Translations under genes and position numbers: made by a program
Notes under the pieces: generated by a model
Databases searched by the model: none
Seen by the model: the letters and a program-made list of their open reading frames with translations, nothing else
What the model was told of the DNA's origin: nothing
Part shown: positions 54,760-62,869 of the stretch, piece by piece
Numbering within the stretch: the stretch's first letter is position 1
Layout of the letters: each line of letters opens with the position of its first letter
Assembly (NCBI GenBank): GCA_016125255.1
Contig: WGMD01000002.1
Coordinates: forward strand, 620,001-684,000
From: Planctomycetota bacterium
Lineage (GTDB): Bacteria; Planctomycetota; Phycisphaerae; Phycisphaerales; Zrk34
DNA length: 64,000 nt
Direction of reading: 5' to 3'

Positions 54760-56427
54760 ATGCGCCCCTTGCGCGAGGAAGAGAAAGAGCTTTCCAATAC
54801 ACCTTCATTGCCGAGTCCGCGGCGGTCCGTTCAGACGCGCGTGCTGCTGGCGATGATGGCGATGGTGACGATTCCGACGTGTCTGTGCGGTTATCTGACG
54901 CACGCGCGCGCCGCCGAGGCGTTCGAGCAGAATCTGATGCGCGACTCGGCCGTGCTGGCGCAGACGGCCAGCCACCTCATCGAGGGCTACGTCGAAGCCG
55001 GCCGCACGCGCGATCTGAGCGTCGCGCTGGATCAGGTCATACAGGACAAGCGCATCGCGTTCATGGTGATCTGGGATTCGCAGGGGCGCATGATCGATCA
55101 GCGTTACAACGAGCCGCTGGCGTGGCACGGTTATCAGCAGCAGCTCACGCCGCAGGAGCGGCTCAGTCCGTTGACGCTCAACCGGTCGATCCGCCTCGCG
55201 TACAACAACGGCGACGAGATGGTCGTTCGACGCCAGCTCATCCGTCAGCAGGCCGCCGTCGCGCCCACGGTTCCCGGCGCAACCACGTATCAGGGTTCGA
55301 TCATCGGATGCCTGGAGCTGGGCCTGGTCGATCCGCAGCAGGACGAGCTGGTCAATGACATGCGTGACGCGACGCTGCTGATCATGGCGGTGATCAGTCT
55401 GCTGTCGATGCCGCTGGTCGTCTGGCTCGTGCGGGGGTTGACCCGGCCGCTGCGGCGGATGCTGGCGGCGACGATGCGGCTCGGGGCCGACGGCACGTTC
55501 GAGCCGCTGGAAATCAAGCGCGATGACGAAATTGGCATGCTCGCCCGATCGTTCAACACGATGGCGCGCAATCTCGCCAATATCCGCCAGGCCCTCGTCG
55601 ACGCCAACGAGCATCTGGAGCAGAAAGTCACCGAGCGCACCGGGCAGCTTGAGCACGCCAAGGCGCAGCTCGAGCAGGAGATGGTCGAAAAGGACCAGTT
55701 CATCCGCGCGATCAGCCACGACCTGGGCGCCCCCCTTCGCAACATCGCCGGGCTCACCAGCATGCTCATGCTCAAGCACCGGGCGCAGATGGAGGAGGAA
55801 GTCCTCTCCAAGCTCGAGCGCATCAGCGCGAACATCAAGACGGAAAACGATCTCATCGCCGACCTGCTTGAATTGAGCCGCATCAAGACGCGCAACGGCC
55901 GGCGTCAGAACGTGGACCTCGCCGAGCTGGTGCAGTCGATCGCCGGCGGGCTGAGTTTCGATCTGGAGGAGCGCAAGATCGAATTCGTGATCGACACCCC
56001 CCTGCCGGTGCTGCACGCGGAGCGCAACCGGATGCGGCAGGTGTTCCAGAATCTCATCGACAACGCCATCAAGTACATGCCCGCCGACCAACCGCTCAAG
56101 CGCATCAGCGTGGGCGTGGAGAAGGTCAACGGCGTCGAGGCGATGTATGTGCGGGACACGGGCATGGGCATCGCCCCGGCGGATCAGCAGGCGATCTTCG
56201 TTCTGTTCCGTCGCGCCCGCTATTCCGGGCACAACGACGCCCCCGGCCGAGGGGTCGGTCTGGCCACCGTCAAGACGATCATCGAACGCTACGGCGGGCG
56301 CATCTGGGTGGCGAGCGAGCCGCCGCACGGCTCGACGTTCTACTTCACGATCGACCCGCAGCACTATCGCGCCGCCGTGCGCGGCGCCGCCCGGCCCGTC
56401 ATGCAGCCCCAGGAAGCCGCCTCATGA
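54760..56427 (+). CDS. Membrane-bound sensor histidine kinase
   Basis: 555 residues from the ATG at 54760 (GGAG five bases upstream). TM1 is at 27-47, a periplasmic sensor domain at about 50-200, TM2 at about 204-226, a HAMP domain to about 280 and a coiled coil. The H-box AISHDLGAPLRNI has the phospho-acceptor H320. The ATPase domain has NLIDNAIKYM, VRDTGMGIAP and GRGVGLATVKTI. The response regulator gene overlaps by four bases, so the two form a dedicated pair. The signal is unknown. Confidence 0.93.
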   Translation: MRPLREEEKELSNTPSLPSPRRSVQTRVLLAMMAMVTIPTCLCGYLTHARAAEAFEQNLMRDSAVLAQTASHLIEGYVEAGRTRDLSVALDQVIQDKRIAFMVIWDSQGRMIDQRYNEPLAWHGYQQQLTPQERLSPLTLNRSIRLAYNNGDEMVVRRQLIRQQAAVAPTVPGATTYQGSIIGCLELGLVDPQQDELVNDMRDATLLIMAVISLLSMPLVVWLVRGLTRPLRRMLAATMRLGADGTFEPLEIKRDDEIGMLARSFNTMARNLANIRQALVDANEHLEQKVTERTGQLEHAKAQLEQEMVEKDQFIRAISHDLGAPLRNIAGLTSMLMLKHRAQMEEEVLSKLERISANIKTENDLIADLLELSRIKTRNGRRQNVDLAELVQSIAGGLSFDLEERKIEFVIDTPLPVLHAERNRMRQVFQNLIDNAIKYMPADQPLKRISVGVEKVNGVEAMYVRDTGMGIAPADQQAIFVLFRRARYSGHNDAPGRGVGLATVKTIIERYGGRIWVASEPPHGSTFYFTIDPQHYRAAVRGAARPVMQPQEAAS

Positions 56428-57491
56428 CCGAACACCTTTCGCCGCACATTCTGCTCGTCGAAGACGACATGGACACCGCCGAGCTGGTCCGCGAGACGCT
56501 CGCCGATCACTTCAACGTCGATCAGCTCGTACACGCGCCGACGGTGGCGGAGGCAATGGCGATGGACTTGAGCGCGATCGACCTGGTGCTTTCGGACATG
56601 AATCTGCCCGACGGGCACGGGCTGGACCTGATCGATCAACTGCTCGCCCGCCGCCGCGACCTGCCCATCGTGATGGTCACCAGCGAGTCGGACCTGGAGC
56701 TCGCCACGCGCGCGATCCAGAAGGGCGCGTTCGACTACGTCGTCAAGGCGGGCGACTACCTGTTCACGATTCCGCTGATCGTCGAGAAGAATCTGGCGGT
56801 GTATCAGATCAAGGCCCAGAACCTTCAGCTCCATACCGAACTGGAGCAGACGCTCGAAGAGCTGCGCATCAAGAACCAGCAGCTCGAAGAGGCGGTGCAC
56901 AAGCTCGAGGATCAGGCGTCGACCGACCCTTTGACCAATCTCGCCAACCGCCGCCACATCCAGATCACGCTGGAGCGCAGTTTCTCGGAGTCGCAGCGGT
57001 ACGGGACGGATCTGGCGGGGATCATGATCGACCTGGACGGGTTCAAGCAGCTCAACGACACGCTCGGCCACCAGCAGGGCGACCGGCTGCTTCAGGCGAT
57101 GGCCAAAATCCTTCAGGCCAACTGCCGCCGATGCGACATCGCCGGCCGTTACGGCGGGGACGAGTTCGTGCTGCTTCTGCCGCACACCGATCCTTCGATC
57201 GCGCGGCAGGTCGCCCGGCGCATCAAGCGGCAGTTCGTCGATTCCGTCCGGGCCATGTTCCCGCAACACACGAATTGCGATCTGTCGATCGGCATCGCGT
57301 GCATGTCGCTGAGCCATCCGGCCAGCGCCGACCAGCTTGTCGCCCTCGCCGACGGGGCGCTGTACCGGGCGAAACAGATGGGCAAAGCACGCATCATCAT
57401 CCACGACTGGCCCGATCAGGACGGCCCGCTGCCCGGCGATCCGTCGAATACGTCGAGCGATGCGCCGACGCCGTCGCCGATGCGTCATTGA
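56424..57491 (+). CDS. Response regulator with GGDEF diguanylate cyclase domain
   Basis: 355 residues. The REC domain has D14/D15, the phospho-acceptor D58 (LVLSDMNLPDG) and K107. A coiled-coil linker (about 128-165) leads to the GGDEF domain. The active-site GGDEF motif is intact at 244-248, and five residues before it is an RxxD inhibitory site (RRCD, 235-238). It therefore probably makes cyclic di-GMP and is feedback-inhibited. Translationally coupled to the histidine kinase (ATGA). The C-terminal tail is Pro/Ser-rich. Confidence 0.93.
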   Translation: MTEHLSPHILLVEDDMDTAELVRETLADHFNVDQLVHAPTVAEAMAMDLSAIDLVLSDMNLPDGHGLDLIDQLLARRRDLPIVMVTSESDLELATRAIQKGAFDYVVKAGDYLFTIPLIVEKNLAVYQIKAQNLQLHTELEQTLEELRIKNQQLEEAVHKLEDQASTDPLTNLANRRHIQITLERSFSESQRYGTDLAGIMIDLDGFKQLNDTLGHQQGDRLLQAMAKILQANCRRCDIAGRYGGDEFVLLLPHTDPSIARQVARRIKRQFVDSVRAMFPQHTNCDLSIGIACMSLSHPASADQLVALADGALYRAKQMGKARIIIHDWPDQDGPLPGDPSNTSSDAPTPSPMRH

Positions 57492-57501
57492 TGCAATTGA
57501 T

Positions 57502-58914
57502 TCAGTGCCCCGCCGGATTGTCGGTGGCGTCCGCGGCCCCGGCTTCGCCCGTGCTCACCAGTGCGTAGCGGTAGAGCACCGGGCCGACGAGGGCGTGAAT
57601 CGCCACCAGTCCGAGCATCAGATTGAACAGGCCCCGCGCCCATTGCTCTTGCTCGAAGCTCTGCAGCAACAGCGCCGCCAGCGCGAGCGTGACGCCCGAC
57701 TGCGGCGTCAGCGCCATCCATAATTTGCTTCGCCATGCGCCTTGGAGATTCATCGCCCGACCGGTTCCGCTGACGATCGCCCAGATCGCTCCGCCGCGCA
57801 CGAGCACGAGGCCGACGACGGCGAGGATGGACACGAGCGTGGTGAACACGGACAGGTCGAGCTGCGCCCCCGCCGCCGCGAAGAACAGGCAGTAGACCGG
57901 CAGACTCATGCGTTCGATCGTGTCAAAGAGCGGCGCCGACTGCTCGGGCGCGAAATTCTCCATGACGAGCCCGGCCGCCAGCGCCATCAGCAATGGCTCC
58001 ATGTGAATGTGCTGCCCCGTGCCCGGCAGCGTGAACACCTGCTCGCCGAGCAGCGCGATCATGAAGCACGCCCCGATGACGAAGATCACCAGATGCGCCT
58101 TCACGCCCGACACATACCACGCCATCGCCAATCCCATCACCGCGCCCAGCGCGATCGAACCGACAAGCTGCGCCCCGACCGCCAGCAGGAACGCCGACGA
58201 AATCGCCGCCTGCTCGTCGAGCAGCCCCTTGCCGACGGCGACCAGCGTGGCGAACAGCACGATGATCAACAGGTCCTTGCAGACCGTGACCGCCAGCGTG
58301 GTCCGGCTCAGCGGGCCGTCCGCCCGGCACTCGTTGATCAGCGCGATCGCCATCGACGGACTGTTGCCCGAGGCGATGAGCCCCACCAGCGCCGCGGCGA
58401 TGATCCATTCCATCCTTGTCATCGGCTCCGCCGTGCCGAAAATGTTCATCGTGCTCGACGCCCCGAGCACCACCGCGAACACCACGATCGCCACGCCCAG
58501 CACATTCGCCGCCGTCAGCGCCGCGATGCGCCGCATCCGCCCGCGCAGCCAGTCGATGCGGATTTCCCCGCCGGCCGTGATGGCGATGAGCGAAATCGCC
58601 AGGTCCTTGATGAACCGCATCCGCTCCACCTGCTCCGTCGAAATCAGCGGCATGCCCCGGCTCAGCACCCCGCCGAGCATCGGCTCCAGCGCGACCCGCC
58701 AGAACGAAGGTCCGACGATCAACCCGAACACCAGGTATCCGCTGACCCGCGGCAGTTTCACCGCCGCGAACATCCGCCCCGTCAGCCACGCCCCGAGCAT
58801 CAAATACCCCACCGACAGCCCCAGCACCATGCGCTGCGGCGCCTCCGCATCGCGCAGCGACAGCGCCACGAACACCAACGCCGTCAGCAGCACCAGACTC
58901 AGCGCGACCTTCAT
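57502..58914 (-). CDS. Cation:proton antiporter-like membrane protein
   Basis: 470 residues with about 12 membrane segments. The family region RVSGYLVFGLIVGPS, the paired-charge segment LLIIVLFATLVAVGKGLL, and LALAVTVCKDLL-like stretches resemble CPA2 sodium/hydrogen exchangers. It has no C-terminal nucleotide-binding (TrkA) domain. Its start overlaps the stop of a second antiporter-like gene (58911-60146), so the two probably form a heteromer. Cation and direction cannot be judged. Confidence 0.8.
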   Translation of the reverse strand: MKVALSLVLLTALVFVALSLRDAEAPQRMVLGLSVGYLMLGAWLTGRMFAAVKLPRVSGYLVFGLIVGPSFWRVALEPMLGGVLSRGMPLISTEQVERMRFIKDLAISLIAITAGGEIRIDWLRGRMRRIAALTAANVLGVAIVVFAVVLGASSTMNIFGTAEPMTRMEWIIAAALVGLIASGNSPSMAIALINECRADGPLSRTTLAVTVCKDLLIIVLFATLVAVGKGLLDEQAAISSAFLLAVGAQLVGSIALGAVMGLAMAWYVSGVKAHLVIFVIGACFMIALLGEQVFTLPGTGQHIHMEPLLMALAAGLVMENFAPEQSAPLFDTIERMSLPVYCLFFAAAGAQLDLSVFTTLVSILAVVGLVLVRGGAIWAIVSGTGRAMNLQGAWRSKLWMALTPQSGVTLALAALLLQSFEQEQWARGLFNLMLGLVAIHALVGPVLYRYALVSTGEAGAADATDNPAGH

Positions 58915-60146
58915 CGTGGTTCGCTCTCCTTGGCCGCCGCCGTCTGCACCGATTCGTGATGCACGATCGCCATCGCCTCCGCGACAAGCCCCATCACGAT
59001 CACGATCATCAGAAGCTGCGCCCCGCCCAGCGGCGCCGCCGGCGCCTCGGCCTGAAGCGACATGCGGTAGCCGACCGCCAGCGCCAACGCCAACGGACTC
59101 TGCCGCGCGATCGACATCATCCCCGGCGGCGTCCGCGTCAGATTCATCGACCGACGCACATGCATGCGGTCGATCCATTTCACCCCGCCGCGCGCGATCA
59201 GACCAAGGAGCACCAGCGCGACGCCCATGATCCCGATCGCCGCGTCCGCCAGCACGCCCGCCACGAGCATCAAAAGCATCGCCACCGGCTGCTCCGCATC
59301 GACGATCACCCGCTGAAACCGCTCCAGCGTCTTGCCCGGCAGATTCACCACCACCGCCCCCGTCACCCCCGCCGTCAGCAGTGGCGAGCATCCGAGCGTC
59401 GTGGCGGCCCCGGCCGTGAAGCTCACCAGTCCGAGCAGCACGACGAGGAACTCGCCCTCCGTGCGCTGCGCGATCGTCATGAGGCCCTTGCCCAGCAGCC
59501 CCATCGCCAACCCGATCAGCACCGACATGCCCACGCCGCCGAACATGCGGCTCGCCGACCACATCGCCTCGCCCGCCGACGGGTTGAAGTCGAACGCCGT
59601 GTACAGCACGCCGTACAGAACCAGGGCGAGCATCGACGCCAGCCCCGCGCCGGCGCGCACGACCGGCATGACCTTCTCCGCATCGCCGAGCCCGCGCTGC
59701 AAGCTCTTGACCTCCGGCGACCAACCCATGCCGAAAATCCCGATGAGTAGCGCCATCGGCATCGCCGTCCACGCATCGACGCCGAAGCTGAGCATGACCA
59801 GTTCCGCCGACGCCGCGATGATGAGCAGACTGAACGCCGCATCAAGCACCACCAGCCCGAACACCCGCCCCGGCACGACCCGCGGCAGCGAGCGATGCGC
59901 CTGCAATCCGACCATCAAGCCGACCCACCCCAGGCAAAAATAAATCAGCGGCGCGACCGCCAGAAGCTGCTCCGGCAATATCAATCGCATCCCGTGCGGC
60001 CCGATGGCGAAACCGATCCCCACCATCAGCCACCCCCCCGTCGTCAGCGCCGCCCCGATCCGCGTCCGACGCAAACCATAAAACCGCTCGCTCGATGCGA
60101 ACAGCGCCAGCGAAACCAAGATGACCAGTCCGATGAATATCCGCAT
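58911..60146 (-). CDS. Second cation:proton antiporter-like membrane protein
   Basis: 411 residues with about 11 membrane segments. GGWLMVGIGFAIGPHGMRLI and LVLLGLVSFTAGAATTLGCSPLLTAGVTGAVVVNLPG resemble the first and last halves of CPA2 exchangers, but the typical central motifs are weak. It overlaps the next gene by four bases. Possibly a partner or degenerate half of a two-subunit exchanger. Confidence 0.7.
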   Translation of the reverse strand: MRIFIGLVILVSLALFASSERFYGLRRTRIGAALTTGGWLMVGIGFAIGPHGMRLILPEQLLAVAPLIYFCLGWVGLMVGLQAHRSLPRVVPGRVFGLVVLDAAFSLLIIAASAELVMLSFGVDAWTAMPMALLIGIFGMGWSPEVKSLQRGLGDAEKVMPVVRAGAGLASMLALVLYGVLYTAFDFNPSAGEAMWSASRMFGGVGMSVLIGLAMGLLGKGLMTIAQRTEGEFLVVLLGLVSFTAGAATTLGCSPLLTAGVTGAVVVNLPGKTLERFQRVIVDAEQPVAMLLMLVAGVLADAAIGIMGVALVLLGLIARGGVKWIDRMHVRRSMNLTRTPPGMMSIARQSPLALALAVGYRMSLQAEAPAAPLGGAQLLMIVIVMGLVAEAMAIVHHESVQTAAAKESEPR

Positions 60147-60213
60147 CTGGCTGCGTCCCCTGCCTCACATCAAACTCACCGGCGCCCCGCCGCGTCGCGC
60201 CGGATACAAGAAG

Positions 60214-60615
60214 TTATCCACTGCGAAGGCGATCATAAAAAGCACGCGGCGAAAGAATCGACACGCCCTGATAAGCGCCCAGTTCAATGAGCTGCTTGTC
60301 CCCCGTGACGATGCAAGCCGCGCTCCCCGCCACCGCCGCGCCAAGCACCGGCAAATCGTCCGCATCCGCAAACGCTTCCCATGGCACGGCCGCCGGCACG
60401 ACGGACTCCGTGTGCAGCCGCAGCATCGAAAGCACCGCCTCCACCTGCTCCGGCGTGGCCTTGAATTTGTCGCGGTAATGCGTCGCCAATTCGTTGAGAA
60501 TGTGATCGCAGACCACCACCTGATGATCACGCAGACACAGCAGCACCAGCGCCGCGCACAACCCGTGCGTCGCGAATCCCGCCAACAGAACATTCGTATC
60601 GAGCACAACCCTCAA
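60214..60615 (-). CDS. PIN-domain toxin
   Basis: 133 residues. PIN ribonucleases use a cluster of acidic residues: here D6 in VVLDTNVLLAG, an Asp/Glu in DHILNELATHY, DADDLPVLGAAVAGSAACIVTGDKQL with the last acidic pair, and a C-terminal GVSILSPRAF. The start is TTG at 60615, overlapping the stop of the RHH gene by TTGA. The pair is a type II toxin-antitoxin module inserted between the antiporter and P-II-like genes. Confidence 0.85.
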   Translation of the reverse strand: MRVVLDTNVLLAGFATHGLCAALVLLCLRDHQVVVCDHILNELATHYRDKFKATPEQVEAVLSMLRLHTESVVPAAVPWEAFADADDLPVLGAAVAGSAACIVTGDKQLIELGAYQGVSILSPRAFYDRLRSG

Positions 60616-60827
60616 GAGATCGCCCCGAAGATGTCCTCGTCCGTCAGATACCCCTGCGCCTCCGCCAGCGGCGTCGTCATCCTGCGGATCGACTTCATCT
60701 GCTCCGCCGCGATGTAGCGTCGGAGCGATTCGCGCACCAGGTCCGCCGTGGGCCGATGCTGCTGGGCGCTGAGCGCTTCAAGCTGACGCTTGAGTTCATC
60801 CGGAAGTCGGACATTGATCGTGCTCAT
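60612..60827 (-). CDS. Ribbon-helix-helix antitoxin
   Basis: 71 residues. The N-terminal strand-helix-helix INVRLPDELKRQLEALSAQQ, then RPTADLVRESLRRYI, is the RHH/CopG fold that binds operator DNA as a dimer. The C-terminal tail EDIFGAIS would wrap the toxin. The stop overlaps the PIN toxin start, as expected for coupled antitoxin-toxin expression. Confidence 0.85.
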   Translation of the reverse strand: MSTINVRLPDELKRQLEALSAQQHRPTADLVRESLRRYIAAEQMKSIRRMTTPLAEAQGYLTDEDIFGAIS

Positions 60828-60885
60828 AAGTACCGCATTCTATGACCGCCGCGCCGAATCGGTCCACGCCGCCGCACCTCGTCGC

Positions 60886-61233
60886 TCACCGCCGAATCCC
60901 CCGGAAATCGTCCACCGGCAGCGAAAAGCACATCGCCGTGTTCGGCTGCTCCACCTGCTTGACCACTTCCTCCACCAGCTTGAACACCTTCTCGACCATC
61001 GCCTCGGGCATGACGCTCATGATCACGCGCCCGCCCGTGCTCTCGCCGAACATCCCGGCCAGTCCGGCGAAGACCGGCATCTCGCTGCGGATGATCTCGC
61101 CCATCCCGCGCGATTCGATCACCGTCGCCCCCTGCACGCCCACGTCCAGAAAACCCGTGAGAATCTCGTCCAGCAGGTCCGGCTGATTGAGGATGATCAC
61201 GAACAACTTGTGATTGACGGCTTCGTCAGACAT
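60886..61233 (-). CDS. P-II-like protein
   Basis: 115 residues. The strand-helix order of the P-II fold is seen: KLFVIILNQPDLLDEILTGF, LDVGVQGATVIESRGMGEII, a T-loop-like stretch (SEMPVFAGLAGMFGESTGGR) and VEKVFKLVEEVVKQ. It lacks the exact GlnB motifs. P-II-like proteins of this kind often sense nucleotides and control an adjacent transporter. Its start overlaps the PTS IIA-like gene, and the antiporters are downstream. Confidence 0.75.
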   Translation of the reverse strand: MSDEAVNHKLFVIILNQPDLLDEILTGFLDVGVQGATVIESRGMGEIIRSEMPVFAGLAGMFGESTGGRVIMSVMPEAMVEKVFKLVEEVVKQVEQPNTAMCFSLPVDDFRGIRR

Positions 61234-61693
61234 GCCGCCCGTCCTCCGCCGTGAGGCGCTCGTACAGATCCGCCCCGTCTTCCGCGTCACGCAGCCGGGC
61301 CAGTCCCGACGGGTCGTGACAGATGCGGGCGAGCCGGGCGAGAATGCGAATGTGCTCCCACGCCTGATTCGCCGGGCCGATGAGCATGAACACCAGGTCG
61401 ACCGACTTGACGCGCGGCGACTGGAAATCGACGCCGCCTCTGACCAGTGCGACCGCCACGAAATTCTCCGTGATGCCGTCGAGCATGGCGTGCGGCAGCG
61501 CGACGCCCTCGGGCGTGGCCGTCGACCCTTTGCCCTCGCGCTCCAGGAGCGCCTTGTACAGCGTCTCCGTCGCGATCCCCGACGAAGCCGCATGCACCCG
61601 CTCGCTCAATGCATGCAAAAGTTCATCGCGGCTTTGCCCCTCGCCGTCGATCACCCACGCCAGATTGTCCCTGATGTATTGGGTCAGCTTCAT
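61226..61693 (-). CDS. PTS IIA-like (PtsN/nitrogen-type) protein
   Basis: 155 residues. The fold of the fructose/nitrogen IIA class is shown by ATETLYKALLEREGKGSTAT, PEGVALPHAML with the phosphoacceptor H68, DFQSPRVKSVDLVFMLIGP and WEHIRILARLARICHD. In other bacteria such proteins regulate potassium or other cation transport. No EI or HPr gene is in the window. It overlaps the P-II-like gene and heads the probable operon that leads to the antiporters. Confidence 0.88.
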   Translation of the reverse strand: MKLTQYIRDNLAWVIDGEGQSRDELLHALSERVHAASSGIATETLYKALLEREGKGSTATPEGVALPHAMLDGITENFVAVALVRGGVDFQSPRVKSVDLVFMLIGPANQAWEHIRILARLARICHDPSGLARLRDAEDGADLYERLTAEDGRHV

Positions 61694-61748
61694 CAGCGCC
61701 TCGCATATCCAGGTGAATCACCGCGCGTAGTGTAACCGATCCGCAGTC

Positions 61749-61774
61749 CGTTTAGCGGCGGGACAGCGCCCCGC
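61749..61774. repeat. Degenerate GTTTAGCG repeat
   Basis: CGTTTAGCGGCGGGACAGCG then CCCCGC, sharing the GTTTAGCG head of the dispersed family but with a changed palindromic core (GCGGCGGG / CCCCGC). Confidence 0.45.
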
Positions 61775-61822
61775 GTTCTCTTGTACATCCGCGCGAATCA
61801 AATGGTTCGACGCACACACCGC

Positions 61823-61855
61823 AAAAAAACCCCCCGCATAGGCCGCGGGGGGTTT
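61823..61855 (-). terminator. Intrinsic terminator of the SRPBCC gene
   Basis: Stem AAACCCCCCGC / GCGGGGGGTTT with a 7-base loop; on the minus strand a run of seven T follows. It lies 30 bases downstream of the SRPBCC stop codon. Confidence 0.9.
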
Positions 61856-61884
61856 GGCAGGTGGTGGCGACAGTACCGTTGAAA

Positions 61885-62370
61885 CTATTCGTCGTTCGAC
61901 GCCAACAGTGCGGCAAGCTGATCGAACGAGCCGCCCCATCCGTGCTGATGACCGTCGCGGCGATCGGTCGTGTCGAAGCGCTCATGCACGAGCGTCATCT
62001 CGGTCTGATGCCCGACAGGCCGGAACGTCACGGTGATGAGCGTTTCGGTCGGATCATCGTTCCAGCCCCATGTGAAGACGAGGCGGGTGAAGCGGGTGAT
62101 TTCGCGATAGACGCCGCCGATGAATTTGCAACAGCCGGCTTCGGGGATGTTGCGCTGATGCACTTCGACGCGGTATCGTCCGCCGACGCGCGGATCGTGC
62201 TCGACGGGCGTCACCGATTCGACATGATCGCGCGGGCCGACCCATCTGGCGAACTGCTCCAGGTCGAGCCAGGCGTCAAAGACGCGCTGCGGCGGGGCGT
62301 CGAAAAGACGCGTGATGCGAAGACTGATGTTCTCACTTGGACCGGCGGTGCTGTTTGCGGGTACGGACAC
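61885..62370 (-). CDS. SRPBCC (AHSA1-type) domain protein
   Basis: 161 residues from a GTG at 62368-62370, preceded by AAAGGAAAAC. Signatures are RLFDAPPQRVFDAWLDLEQFARWVGP, VEHDPRVGGRYRV, LVFTWGWNDDP and MTLVHERFDT, a hydrophobic-ligand-binding fold. Proteins of this type are commonly encoded together with an ArsR regulator, whose gene overlaps by 38 bases here. The ligand is unknown. Confidence 0.9.
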   Translation of the reverse strand: MSVPANSTAGPSENISLRITRLFDAPPQRVFDAWLDLEQFARWVGPRDHVESVTPVEHDPRVGGRYRVEVHQRNIPEAGCCKFIGGVYREITRFTRLVFTWGWNDDPTETLITVTFRPVGHQTEMTLVHERFDTTDRRDGHQHGWGGSFDQLAALLASNDE

Positions 62371-62728
62371 GGGTTTTCCTTTCGGAAGTGGGTTTGGGGG
62401 ACGCGAGCGACTTGAGGTGCTCATCCAACTGGTCCAGCGATTCGGACCAGAACTTTCGATAAAAGTCCAGCCACGCCGACGCGGAGCGCAGGGCCGCCGG
62501 ATCGAGCCGCATCCGCCGATGCTGCCCATCGACCCGCCGCACGATCAGCCCCGCTTCCTCGAGCACGCGCAGATGCCGCGACACCGCCGGCGCGGAAATC
62601 GCAAACGGCTCCGCCAACTCCCCCGCCGCCGCTTCGCCCTCCGACAAACGCAAGAGAATCGCCCGCCGGGTCGGATCGGCCAAGGCGGCGAAGGTGCGGT
62701 CGAGTCGTGGATCGGATATGTTTAACAT
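62333..62728 (-). CDS. ArsR-family transcriptional regulator
   Basis: 131 residues. The winged helix is RRAILLRLSEGEAAAGELAE, then PFAISAPAVSRHLRVLEEAG and LIVRRVDGQHRRMRL. No metal-binding cysteines are seen, so it is probably a non-metal-sensing member of the type paired with SRPBCC proteins. A palindrome covers its start codon, consistent with self-repression. The C-terminus is basic (RTRKQHRRSK). Confidence 0.92.
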   Translation of the reverse strand: MLNISDPRLDRTFAALADPTRRAILLRLSEGEAAAGELAEPFAISAPAVSRHLRVLEEAGLIVRRVDGQHRRMRLDPAALRSASAWLDFYRKFWSESLDQLDEHLKSLASPKPTSERKTRVRTRKQHRRSK

Positions 62729-62763
62729 ATCACTTATTTAACCGATATGTTAATCAAAGTCAA
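62715..62763 (-). promoter_or_regulatory. Promoter and operator of the ArsR-SRPBCC operon
   Basis: On the minus strand: TTGACT (62763-62758), 17 bases, then TAAATA (62740-62735). Three half-sites ACATATC/GATATGT lie at 62715-62721, 62725-62731 and 62744-62750. Two of them form the perfect palindrome GATATGT-TTA-ACATATC over the start codon, and one lies between the promoter boxes. The predicted transcription start falls on the ATG (62728), so the mRNA may have no leader. Confidence 0.75.
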
Positions 62764-62869
62764 GCGCGGGGCCGGTTTTTTTCGACATGGGCCCCAGCGC
62801 GATGACAGATGACGCTCACCTGCGGGTCGCGGCTGAACGAAAACATGAAATATCACGGATGACAAGGCA

